NCBI RefSeq assembly: GCF_014164775.1
Contig: NZ_JACJGB010000001.1
Coordinates: forward strand, 598,021 to 662,020
Length of the DNA: 64,000 nt
Reading direction: 5' to 3'
Source: Tessaracoccus sp. MC1679
GTDB lineage: Bacteria > Actinomycetota > Actinomycetes > Propionibacteriales > Propionibacteriaceae
The notes below the pieces were generated by a model that was not told where the DNA came from, ran no database searches, and worked only from the letters and a program-made list of their open reading frames with translations. How positions within the stretch are numbered: position 1 is the stretch's first letter; each line of letters opens with the position of its first letter. Below, piece after piece: positions 19,201-27,656 of this stretch. The position numbers and the translations under genes were made by a program.

Positions 19201-19287
19201 ACTGCGCAGCGGTGCCCAACCCGACGATCACCCAACTGGCATCCCGCCCAGACAGGCTCGACCCAGGGCCGCCCTGCCGGGTCGCGC
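19188..19287 (+). repeat. Dispersed ~98-bp repeat, copy 1
   Basis: About 98 bp that align at roughly 85% by eye with the reverse complement of 60923-61020. Shared core: TGCCCAACCCG-NN-GATCACCCA, then CTGGC-N-TCCCGCC, and CGACCCAGG. Each copy is bounded by inverted ACGGCAGGGCGG and CCGCCCTGCCG, so it can fold into one long hairpin. Non-coding in both places. Confidence 0.75.
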
Positions 19288-19450
19288 CCGAACGCGACGA
19301 CGCCACGGGCAATCCAGTGCGGGGAGACGGGACACGAGGCACGGGCGGCCTCGACACCCGACCCGAGTCCAGCTGGCGTGTGCGTGCTGTGGTGGGAAGA
19401 GCGGCCGCCCGGGCCTCGTGTCCCGGCTCCGTGCACCGGTCCGGGGGGTT

Positions 19451-19556
19451 TCGACGCAGCAGCGGGGGGTTCGACGCAGCAGCGGGGGGTTCGACGCAGC
19501 AGCGGGGGGTTCGACGCAGCAGCGGGCGCTTCGCGCCGCGGCTGGCTCAACCAGCG
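19451..19556. repeat. 20-bp tandem repeat x4 followed by GGCTGGCTCAACCAGCG motif
   Basis: TCGACGCAGCAGCGGGGGGT is repeated at 19451, 19471 and 19491; a fourth unit at 19511 has diverged near its end. The tract runs into CGCTTCGCGCCGCGGCTGGC-TCAACCAGCG (to 19556). The last motif recurs at 30497-30513 and 61073-61087. G-run length may vary between strains. Confidence 0.8.
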
Positions 19557-19566
19557 ACATACGGGA

Positions 19567-20439
19567 TCAGGGGGCGGCGGGGCGGGCGCCGGGGAGGATC
19601 GGCCCGCGGATCCCCTCGGCGGCCAGCGCACGCTGCGCGCGGGCCCGCGCCTCCCGCATCGGCCCCCACTGCTTGTCGGGCCCCGTCTTGAGCAGGATCC
19701 GCAGCACCATCGTGCCCTCGCTCATCGACTCGACCCCCAGCACCGTCGGGTTCTCAAGCAGCACCTCGGACCACTCGGGCTCCTCCCCCATGGTCCCGAC
19801 GGCGCCGCGCAACACGTCCTGCACCCGGTCCGGGTCCTCGTCGATCGCCACCGGGACCTCGACCAACGCCGTCGAGAACCCCTGCGACACGTTGCCCAGC
19901 GTCAGCACTTCACCGTTGCGCACGTACCAGACCGTGCCCGACGGGTCGCGCAGCTTCGTCACCCGCAAGGTCACCTCCTGGACGGTGCCGCGGAGCTCCC
20001 CCACCTGGATCAGGTCTCCCACCCCGAACTGGTCCTCGGCGAGCATGAAGATGCCGGACAGGTAGTCCTTCACCAGGGACTGCGCGCCGAAGCCGAGCGC
20101 CACGCCACCGACGCCTGCCGAGGCCAGCAGCGGCGCCATCGGCACCCCGAACGTGGCCAGGACGGTCAGCACCACCACCACGATCAGCACCACGTCTACG
20201 ACGCTGCGCAGCAACGACCCAAGCGTGGTCACCCGCTGCCTCTGGCGCTCGTCGCCCAGACCGCCCGCCCTCGCGAGGATGGAGCGGGCCTTCGCCCCCA
20301 GGTCGTCGTTGCGGTCCTTCGGCTTGCTCGCCAGGGCCTTCACGGATCGTCTGATCACGTGGACCAGGACGGCCCGCAGTATCAGCGCGACCACGAGCAC
20401 GACCGCGCTCAGCAGTACCTTCTCCCACACATCAGCCAT
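19567..20439 (-). CDS. MscS-family mechanosensitive channel
   Basis: Releases solutes under hypo-osmotic stress. 290 residues: TM1 at 8-28, basic linker, TM2 at about 75-97 (SVVDVVLIVVVVLTVLATFG), pore helix TM3 with LLASAGVGGVALGFGAQSLV, then the beta domain (EDQFGVGDLIQVGELRGTVQ, VWYVRNGEVLTLGN) and an alpha/beta C-terminal domain. The Gly/Ala-rich TM3 and GFGAQSLVKD are diagnostic. Start at ATG 20439 rather than at upstream codons without homology. It is divergent from the CCA enzyme with little intervening space. Confidence 0.92.
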   Translation of the reverse strand: MADVWEKVLLSAVVLVVALILRAVLVHVIRRSVKALASKPKDRNDDLGAKARSILARAGGLGDERQRQRVTTLGSLLRSVVDVVLIVVVVLTVLATFGVPMAPLLASAGVGGVALGFGAQSLVKDYLSGIFMLAEDQFGVGDLIQVGELRGTVQEVTLRVTKLRDPSGTVWYVRNGEVLTLGNVSQGFSTALVEVPVAIDEDPDRVQDVLRGAVGTMGEEPEWSEVLLENPTVLGVESMSEGTMVLRILLKTGPDKQWGPMREARARAQRALAAEGIRGPILPGARPAAP

Positions 20440-20515
20440 GCCCCCATCATGACGCACCGCGATACCCCGCCCGCGGCGGAGACCTCCCCGCACCGCCGTC
20501 GGAGCGCGCACGACG

Positions 20516-20532
20516 TAGACTCAACCCTCGTG
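20516..20532 (+). promoter_or_regulatory. -10 box and possible leaderless GTG start of CCA enzyme
   Basis: TAGACT at 20516-20521 fits an actinobacterial -10 box. The GTG at 20530 lies 8 nt downstream, where transcription would start, and no ribosome-binding site is visible. The mRNA may be leaderless. No good -35 box is seen. An in-frame ATG at 20449 is the alternative start. Confidence 0.35.
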
Positions 20533-21972
20533 CCGGACCTGACTCAAGCGCAGACCAACGCGATGCATGAACTGCTGCGCATCGCGCCCGTGATCGACGA
20601 CCTGGGCCGCCTGTACCGCGAGGAGGGGCACCAGCTGTACCTCGTCGGCGGCTCCGTCCGCGACGCGCTCCTCGGCTCCCTCGGCCACGACCTGGACTTC
20701 ACCACCTCCGCCACGCCGGAGCAGACGCACGAGATTCTCAAGCGCTTCACGCCCACCACCTGGGACATCGGCAAGGAGTGGGGCACCATCGGCGCCTTGA
20801 AGCGGGCCGCGGATCAGGACTGGCAGATCGAGGTGACCACCTTCCGAGCTGATGTGTACCGCAGCGAGTCCCGCAAGCCCGAGGTGACCTTCGGGGACAC
20901 CATCGACGGCGACCTCCACCGCCGCGACTTCACCGTCAACGCCATGGCCGTGGACGTGTCCACCCGCGCCTTCGTCGACCCGTACGGCGGGCTCGCGGAC
21001 CTGGCGGACCAGGTGCTGCGCACGCCGTCGACGCCCGAGTCGTCCTTCTCGGACGACCCGCTGCGCATGATGCGTGCGGCCAGGTTCGCGTCCCGGCTCG
21101 GGTTCCAGGTGGCGCCCGAGGTGGTCGCTGCCATGACGGACATGGCAGAGCGCATCACGATCGTCTCGTCGGAACGCATCCAGGGCGAGCTGACCGGCCT
21201 CCTGCTGACGGACAATCCGCGGGTGGGCCTGGATCTCCTGGTGAGCACCGGCATCGCGGACCACATCCTTCCTGAGCTGCCGGCGCTGCGGCTGGAAGTC
21301 GACGAACACGCCCTCCACAAGGACGTCTACCAGCACACCCTGACCGTGCTGGACCAGGCGATCGAGCTGGAGAAGGCCCGCGGCCACGAGCCTGACATCG
21401 TCAATCGGCTCGCCGCCCTCCTCCACGACATCGGCAAGCCCGCGACCCGCCGGTTCGAGGGATCGAAGGTGACGTTCTACCACCACGACATCGTGGGGGC
21501 GAAGCAGGCGACGAAGCGGCTCAGGACGCTCAACTACCCCACGCAGGTGGTGAAGTCGGTGGCCAAGCTGATCGAGCTTCATCTCCGGTTCCACGGCTAC
21601 TCCGACGGCGAGTGGACCGACGCGGCGGTGCGCCGCTACGTCCGCGACGCCGGCGACGAACTCGAGCACCTGCACATGCTGACCCGCGCGGACTGCACCA
21701 CCCGCAACCGTCAGCGCGCCACGAAGCTGCGCCGCGCCTACGAGGAACTGGAGTGGCGGATCGACGAGCTGGCAGGGCAGGAGGAGCTGGCCGCGCTGCG
21801 CCCGCACCTCGACGGGACCCAGATCATGGAGATCCTGGGCATCTCACCCGGGCGCGCCGTCGGGGAGGCCTACTCGTTCCTGCTGGAGCACCGCACCGAG
21901 CACGGCCCCATCCCCCACGACGACGCCGTGGCGCTGCTCCAGCAGTGGTGGGCCGATCGCGGCGGCCAGTGA
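20530..21972 (+). CDS. cca: CCA tRNA nucleotidyltransferase
   Basis: Adds or repairs the 3' CCA of tRNAs. 480 residues. Nucleotidyltransferase head: YLVGGSVRDALLG with catalytic DLDF, FGDTIDGDLHRRDFTVNAMA, DDPLRMMRAARFASRLGF. It also has an HD domain: LLHDIGKPATRR, ...FYHHDIVGAK, and IELHLRFHGY. The HD domain gives phosphatase/phosphodiesterase activity in class II enzymes. Start at GTG 20530 fits the usual length; ATG 20449 would add 27 residues. The DUF6049 gene follows after about 40 nt. The order CCA enzyme/DUF6049/MurJ is conserved in mycobacteria and relatives. Confidence 0.93.
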   Translation: MPDLTQAQTNAMHELLRIAPVIDDLGRLYREEGHQLYLVGGSVRDALLGSLGHDLDFTTSATPEQTHEILKRFTPTTWDIGKEWGTIGALKRAADQDWQIEVTTFRADVYRSESRKPEVTFGDTIDGDLHRRDFTVNAMAVDVSTRAFVDPYGGLADLADQVLRTPSTPESSFSDDPLRMMRAARFASRLGFQVAPEVVAAMTDMAERITIVSSERIQGELTGLLLTDNPRVGLDLLVSTGIADHILPELPALRLEVDEHALHKDVYQHTLTVLDQAIELEKARGHEPDIVNRLAALLHDIGKPATRRFEGSKVTFYHHDIVGAKQATKRLRTLNYPTQVVKSVAKLIELHLRFHGYSDGEWTDAAVRRYVRDAGDELEHLHMLTRADCTTRNRQRATKLRRAYEELEWRIDELAGQEELAALRPHLDGTQIMEILGISPGRAVGEAYSFLLEHRTEHGPIPHDDAVALLQQWWADRGGQ

Positions 21973-22015
21973 CGCGAGCTTCCGCGGGGGCCCCGGCAAC
22001 TACCATGGGACGGTG

Positions 22016-23911
22016 ATGGTCGGTCGGTTCGCGCGCGCGCTGCTGGTGGCGGCGCTGCTCGCCCTGGCGGTGGTGATCGTCGACCCCCGGCCCGCCGCGG
22101 CCGCCACGGACTACCTCGAGGTGGAGCTGACCAGCGTCTCCACGCCCACCCTGGATCTGGCAGACCCGGCGCAGGTGGTGGAGCTGAGCGGGACTCTCAC
22201 CAACGTCTCCACGGTGCCCATCCGCTACGTCAACGTCCACTTCTGGCGGCTGAGCACGCCGCAGACCACCACCACCCAGCTGGCCCAGACCCTGGCTGAC
22301 GTGCCGATCGGCGCCAGGCTGTTCGACGAGCAGGCCGGCAACCTCGACATTCTCACCCGGGACGAGGACTTCGCGCCCGGGCAGCGCGCCGACTTCACCG
22401 TACGGGCCACCGTCGCTCAACTGACCGCCGGGCAATACGCCTTGACCAGGACCGATGCCGGGTATCTGCTCGGCGTGCAGGTGCGCGGCATCCCGGCCGA
22501 TGGCCCCAACCAGGTGGTGGGCGAGGACCAGGTGGTGGTGGCGGCCACCACGGAACCCGTGGAGTCCAGCGCCCTCGTGCTGCTCACCGCCCCACCCACC
22601 TGGCTGCCCGACGGGGACTTCATCGACGACTCCCTCGCCCGCGACCTCGCCGGCCGACTCGACACCCTCCTGGCCAGCGCCGAGCGCGACGGGGTGGTCG
22701 CGGCCGTGGATCCGGCTCTGCTGGAGGCCGTCGAGCTGATGACCGGGGACCACGTCGTGGGCGGGGTGAGCACCCCCGGAAGCGGGGTGGCGCTCGCCTG
22801 GCTGCGGCGCGTCCAGGCCCTCGCCGAGCAGGACCGGCTCTGGCGGCTCCCCTACGCCAACCCCCATCTGACCAGGGCCGACGCCGCCGGTGAGCTGGAC
22901 CGGGTGCTGGAATGGAGCGCCACCGCCACCCCGCCGTCGATGCTGGCGCTGCCGGGTGTCGCGGTGATGGAGGACGGCGCCGGCGAGCAACTGGCCGAGC
23001 AGCTGACCGACGTCGACACCGTCGTGGTGCGGAACGCCAGCGGCAGCCGCGGCGGCGCGCCCGCGCTGCTGGGTGCCTCTCCCCTGGCCAGCTTCGCGGC
23101 GCTACCGCCCGGCGTGCGGCTGGGCAGGCTGATCACCGAGGAGTTGCTCGCCGACGCGACGCCGCTCTACGTCATCTCGACGGTGGAGGCGGCGGAGGCG
23201 GACGCCACCCCCGGCGCTCAGCGGCGCCACATCGCCCCCGGCTCCAGCCCCGCCGGCCGGCTTGTCTGGCCGGATGCCACCGAGCCCGCCCAGTGGCCCG
23301 CCCTGGCAGACCGCCTGCACGCCATCGAGGCCGACGCGGAGTTCCTGCGCCAACTCATGGGCTCCGACGAGCCGACGGACCTGTCCAGGATCGGGTCCAC
23401 GGCCTTCTCGAAGGACTTCGCCGACGAGGCCGCCGCGCTGGCCTATCTCGACGCCGTCGCCCCCTCCCGCATCGACGCCTCGCTGGTGACACTGCGGGCG
23501 GCCGAATCGTTCGTCATGGGGTCGCGCACCAACACGTTCCCGGTCACCGTCACCAACGGCCTGGGCGTTCCCATCCAGGTGAGGCTGGAGTTCGCGTCGG
23601 ACTCCCCGCAGCGCATCCGGGTCCCCGCGGTGGGTCCCGTGACGGTGGGGCCGGGCCAGGCGGCCACCGTCGACATCACGCCGGAGGCCACCGCCAACGG
23701 GGTCGCGATCGTGCGCGCCCAACTGACCACGGTGGCGGGCGACCCCTTGGGGAGGCCGCTGCCCATCGAAATCAGCGCTACCGACTTCGGGCGCGTCGGC
23801 TGGATCATCATCGTCGTCTCGGGTGCTGTAGTGGTGGGGGGCACCGCCCTCCGGATCCGCGCCGTGCAACGCGAACGTTCGGGCAAGGAGAACAGTGAGC
23901 CAAGTCAGTAG
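22016..23911 (+). CDS. DUF6049 secreted, membrane-anchored protein
   Basis: About 631 residues. N-terminal signal peptide (ARALLVAALLALAVVIVDPR...AAAATD), a large extracytoplasmic region with beta-rich domains (LSGTLTNVSTVPIRYVNVHF; a C-terminal immunoglobulin-like domain VTVTNGLGVPIQVRLEFASD), and a C-terminal TM helix (GWIIIVVSGAVVVGGTALRI) followed by a short basic tail. This is the family found just upstream of murJ in actinobacteria; its function is not established. The MurJ gene starts 17 nt before its stop, so translation is coupled. It may act with MurJ at the outer face of the membrane. Start may be GTG 22013 or ATG 22016. Confidence 0.85.
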   Translation: MVGRFARALLVAALLALAVVIVDPRPAAAATDYLEVELTSVSTPTLDLADPAQVVELSGTLTNVSTVPIRYVNVHFWRLSTPQTTTTQLAQTLADVPIGARLFDEQAGNLDILTRDEDFAPGQRADFTVRATVAQLTAGQYALTRTDAGYLLGVQVRGIPADGPNQVVGEDQVVVAATTEPVESSALVLLTAPPTWLPDGDFIDDSLARDLAGRLDTLLASAERDGVVAAVDPALLEAVELMTGDHVVGGVSTPGSGVALAWLRRVQALAEQDRLWRLPYANPHLTRADAAGELDRVLEWSATATPPSMLALPGVAVMEDGAGEQLAEQLTDVDTVVVRNASGSRGGAPALLGASPLASFAALPPGVRLGRLITEELLADATPLYVISTVEAAEADATPGAQRRHIAPGSSPAGRLVWPDATEPAQWPALADRLHAIEADAEFLRQLMGSDEPTDLSRIGSTAFSKDFADEAAALAYLDAVAPSRIDASLVTLRAAESFVMGSRTNTFPVTVTNGLGVPIQVRLEFASDSPQRIRVPAVGPVTVGPGQAATVDITPEATANGVAIVRAQLTTVAGDPLGRPLPIEISATDFGRVGWIIIVVSGAVVVGGTALRIRAVQRERSGKENSEPSQ

Positions 23912-26900
23912 CACCAGGAAACTCATCGGCGCCGGCGCCATCATGGCGTCCGGGACGATGATCTCGCGCATCCTCGGAGTCATCCGGGTCATGCTCGTGG
24001 CCTTCATCCTCGGCAACGGCACCCGGCAGGCGGACATGCTCGCCCTGGCCACCATGGTGCCCAACTCGCTCTACATCCTGTTCGCCGGCGGTGCGCTCAA
24101 CACCGTGCTGGTGCCGCAGATCGTGCGCGCCATCAAGAACGATGACGACGGCGGCGAGGCCTACACCAGCCGCATCATGACCGCGTTCATGCTGATCATC
24201 ACGGTGGTGGCGGTGGTGGTCACCATCGGCGCGCCACTCGTGACGGCCATCTACACCTCCCCCGCCTGGCGCGGGACGGACCTGGAGGCCCAGTACGCGT
24301 CGCTGGTGGCGCTGACCTACCTGACCCTGCCGCAGATCTTCTTCTACGGAGCCTTCTTCCTCCTCGGACAGGTGCTCAACGCGCGGGACAAGTTCGGCCC
24401 CATGATGTGGGCACCCATCGCCAACAACATCATCTCCATCGCCGTGATGGCCCTCTACTTCGTCGTGTGGGGCAACGACGACGACCACTCGAGTGCCTTC
24501 ACCACGCCGCAGATCCTCCTGCTGGGTATCGGCACCACGCTCGGCATCGTCGCGCAGACCGCCGTCATGATCCCCTACATCCGGAAGCTCGGCTTCAAGC
24601 TGCGTCCCCGGTTCGACCTCAAGGGCACCGGGCTGGGCCACACCTTCTCCCTGACCAAGTGGACGATGGGTTTCGTGGCCGTCAACCAGGTGGGGCTCAT
24701 GGTGGTCAACAGGCTCGCCACCTCCGCGACCGCGGGCGGTAGCGGCGCGGGCGTCACGGTCTACGCCAACGCGCACCTGCTGTGGATCCTGCCGCACTCC
24801 CTGATCACCGTTTCCCTGGCCACCGCCATGCTGCCCAATGCGTCGCGGCTGGCCGCGGGTGGCGACTTCAGTGGTGTCGCGGGCGAGTTCACCAAGACGG
24901 TGCGGCTGGCCATGGTGGCCATCGTGCCCGCCACCGTCGCTTTCCTGGCCCTGTCGGGCCCGATGGCCGGGCTTCTCTTCGGACAGGGCACGGGCGCCAC
25001 GGACGCCGTCTGGATCGCGTGGGCGCTGATGGCGTTCGCGCTGGGGCTGATCCCCTTCACCGTCCAGTTCGTCTGCCTGCGCACCTTCTACGCGCTGGAG
25101 AACACGCGCACCCCGTTCTTCCTGCAGACCCTGATCGCGGGCCTGAACATCGCGGGCGCCATCGCGCTCGTGTGGTGGGTGAATTCCGACGCCTGGGTGG
25201 CGGGGGCGCTGGCCCTGGCGTACTCGCTGGCCTACTCCATCGGCGTGCTCGTTACCTGGCAGGCGTTGCGGCGCAGGGTGCCGGACCTCGACGGCCGGGC
25301 CCTGGTCATGCACCTGGTTCGGCTGCTGCTGGGCGCCGGAATCGGCGGCGTGGCCGCCTACTACCTGTCGGGATGGCTGATCGGGGTTGTGCCGGGCCGC
25401 ACCGTCGGCCAGATCGTCGCGCTGGCCGCGGGCGGACTGGTGATCCTCGTCTCCTTCCTGCTGATGGGCAAGGCGCTCAAGGTGAAGGAGCTCGGCAGCC
25501 TGTCGGAGCTGGTGGGGAGCCGGTTCGGGCGCCGCGGAGGGTCGCGGGCCGGCGCCGTCGAGTCCTCCCGGGATGACCGCTCGCAGGGCGACGACCAGAT
25601 GCCGACCGCCGTCGTGCCGGCGCTTCGCGACGACATGATCGACTCCTTCGACACGGGTCCCGCGACGGTGGTGCGCAACAAGCCGGCCACCACAAAGCAC
25701 ACGTTCCCCCCCGTCGCGGGCACGCCGTCGGCCCCCTCCTCCGTCGACGAGGACACCGGCCGGATGGCGCCGTTGGCACCGGCCGGGCCGCGATCCGCCG
25801 CGGTGGACTGGTCCGACGGTGGGGAGCTGGCCGCGGGTGGCGAAGCCTCCGACCAGGACGAGACCACCGGGGCGCTCGACATTCCGGGCCTGTTCCGCGA
25901 CGCCACTCCCGCCCGGATCGCCGCCGCCGGGGCCCTGCTCAGCACCCGCTACGAGCTGGTTGAGCGACTGGCCTCCCTGTTCGGCACCGAGACGTGGCGG
26001 GCCCACGACCAGGTGCTCTCTCGCGACGTCGTGGTGCACGTCATCGCACCGGGAGACCCGCGCATCTCCGACGTCATGCTGGCGGCCCGCAAGGGCGCCG
26101 TGGCCACCGACTCGAGGTTCCTGCGCGTGCTCGACGCCGACGAGGTGCTGGACCCCACGCAGGGCATCGGGGCGTTCGTCGTGCGCGAGTACGCGCCCGG
26201 CCGCTCCCTGACCGACATCCTGGCTGCTGGACCGCTGAGCGCGATCGAATCCGCCCACATCGTGCGTGACCTCGCCGACGCGCTCGTCGCCGTCCACGCC
26301 CAGGGGCTGTTCCACGAGCAGCTGAGCCCGGACAACGTCATCATCACCACCTCGGGGGCGGTCCGGCTCGGCGGGTTCGGCGTCGAGGCGGCGCTGGCTG
26401 ACCGCGCCGACCACCAGCACGCCTGGTCCGCGCGCGAAAGCTCTGACGTCGTCGGCCTGGGAAAGATCCTGTACGCCACCCTGGTGCGGCACTGGCCAGG
26501 GGAGGCCGCCTTCGGGATGCCCGCCGCGCCCATCGTCGCTGGGGAGACCGCGCCGGCACACACGGTCAAGGCGGGGGTCTCGCCTGCCCTGGACCGGATC
26601 TGCACCGTCACGCTCACCCAGCGAGGCGCGATGAGCGAGCCCCGGATCTCATCCGCGGGGCAGCTGGTGGAAGCACTGTCCATGGTGCTGGGCACCGCGA
26701 ACGCCGCGGCTGACCTCGAGGAGCGCGTCCGCGGCCTGGATCGCGCGGTGCCGTCCCCCTCGGGCGCCCCGCACGACCCGTTCCGGCGCCCGGGCGAGAC
26801 CCGCGTCGGGATCTGGGCCCCGGTCTCCGGGACCGCACCGGAGGAGGGCACGGACGTCGAGGCGGCCACCCTGGCGCGCTCGGCCGGATTGTCGCGGGAG

Positions 26901-27656
26901 GGTGACGGCGCGGGCAGGCCAGTGCTCAGCGACGACCTGTTCACGGGCCCGCGCCGCACTCCCGGGGATGTGGTTCCCCCGCCGGTGGCGTCCACGAGGG
27001 TCGCGGGCGAGGACCCCGACCGTCCCCGAACGCGCCGCGGGGTGGTGGCGCTGCTGGCGCTGCTGGTCCTCATCGCGGTGGCGTCGATCATCGCGCTGTG
27101 GACGGCGGACCCGGATCAGGCGACCACCTCGCCGTCCGGCCCCGGCGCGTCGAGCCCGGCAGCGCAGTCGCAGTCGCCGTCGGTGTCGCAGGGCGCTGCG
27201 GGGTCTCCGGCGATCGTCGGCGTGCGGGACTTCGACCCCGAGGAGGACGGCGGAAACGGCGAGGAGAACGGGGACCGGGCCGCGACCGTGATCGACGGGG
27301 ACGCGGGCACCACGTGGGTGACGATGCGCTACCTCCGCAGGCCGGACATGGGCGGGCAGAAGCCCGGCGTCGGGCTGATCCTGGACCTCGGTGCACCCAC
27401 CACGGTGACGAGCGCGACGGTGACGTTGGTGGGCGGGGAGACCGCCGTCGAGCTGAGAGTGCCGTCGGGGTCTGAGCCGTCGATGCGCACCGAGGCTGAC
27501 TGGACGATCGTCGGCTCGAACCCTGCCGCGACGGGCACGGCCACCATCGCGCTGGATGAGCCGGCGGAGACGCAGTACCTGATGGTCTACGTCACGAGCC
27601 TGCCGCCGGTGGAGGGCGGGTTCCGCGCCGAGATCGCGGAGGTCACCCTGCAGTAG
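23895..27656 (+). CDS. murJ: MurJ lipid II flippase fused to pseudokinase and extracellular domain
   Basis: 1253 residues. 1-525: MurJ/MviN core with about 14 helices (KLIGAGAIMASGTMISRILG, VRVMLVAFILGNG). 525-680: disordered linker. 680-930: kinase-like domain (LLSTRYELVERL, HEQLSPDNVIITTSGAVRLG). The catalytic HRD reads HEQ and DFG reads GFG, and no VAIK lysine is seen, so it is a pseudokinase. About 1047-1067: an additional TM helix (VVALLALLVLIAVASIIALW). 1105-1253: extracellular, discoidin-like domain (ATVIDGDAGTTWVTM, ETQYLMVYVTS). The layout matches mycobacterial MviN (Rv3910), whose pseudokinase recruits an FHA protein when phosphorylated by PknB. GTG start at 23895 behind AAGGAG. Confidence 0.93.
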   Translation: MSQVSSTRKLIGAGAIMASGTMISRILGVIRVMLVAFILGNGTRQADMLALATMVPNSLYILFAGGALNTVLVPQIVRAIKNDDDGGEAYTSRIMTAFMLIITVVAVVVTIGAPLVTAIYTSPAWRGTDLEAQYASLVALTYLTLPQIFFYGAFFLLGQVLNARDKFGPMMWAPIANNIISIAVMALYFVVWGNDDDHSSAFTTPQILLLGIGTTLGIVAQTAVMIPYIRKLGFKLRPRFDLKGTGLGHTFSLTKWTMGFVAVNQVGLMVVNRLATSATAGGSGAGVTVYANAHLLWILPHSLITVSLATAMLPNASRLAAGGDFSGVAGEFTKTVRLAMVAIVPATVAFLALSGPMAGLLFGQGTGATDAVWIAWALMAFALGLIPFTVQFVCLRTFYALENTRTPFFLQTLIAGLNIAGAIALVWWVNSDAWVAGALALAYSLAYSIGVLVTWQALRRRVPDLDGRALVMHLVRLLLGAGIGGVAAYYLSGWLIGVVPGRTVGQIVALAAGGLVILVSFLLMGKALKVKELGSLSELVGSRFGRRGGSRAGAVESSRDDRSQGDDQMPTAVVPALRDDMIDSFDTGPATVVRNKPATTKHTFPPVAGTPSAPSSVDEDTGRMAPLAPAGPRSAAVDWSDGGELAAGGEASDQDETTGALDIPGLFRDATPARIAAAGALLSTRYELVERLASLFGTETWRAHDQVLSRDVVVHVIAPGDPRISDVMLAARKGAVATDSRFLRVLDADEVLDPTQGIGAFVVREYAPGRSLTDILAAGPLSAIESAHIVRDLADALVAVHAQGLFHEQLSPDNVIITTSGAVRLGGFGVEAALADRADHQHAWSARESSDVVGLGKILYATLVRHWPGEAAFGMPAAPIVAGETAPAHTVKAGVSPALDRICTVTLTQRGAMSEPRISSAGQLVEALSMVLGTANAAADLEERVRGLDRAVPSPSGAPHDPFRRPGETRVGIWAPVSGTAPEEGTDVEAATLARSAGLSREGDGAGRPVLSDDLFTGPRRTPGDVVPPPVASTRVAGEDPDRPRTRRGVVALLALLVLIAVASIIALWTADPDQATTSPSGPGASSPAAQSQSPSVSQGAAGSPAIVGVRDFDPEEDGGNGEENGDRAATVIDGDAGTTWVTMRYLRRPDMGGQKPGVGLILDLGAPTTVTSATVTLVGGETAVELRVPSGSEPSMRTEADWTIVGSNPAATGTATIALDEPAETQYLMVYVTSLPPVEGGFRAEIAEVTLQ

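Noticed and set aside
18949..20529. N-terminal extension of the CCA enzyme frame through the repeat region
   Set aside because: The frame stays open by chance through repeats and antisense to the MscS gene; homology begins only near the GTG at 20530.
23808..26561. A 917-codon minus-strand frame over murJ
   Set aside because: Shadow frame rich in Gly/Arg/His; MurJ motifs on the plus strand are continuous.
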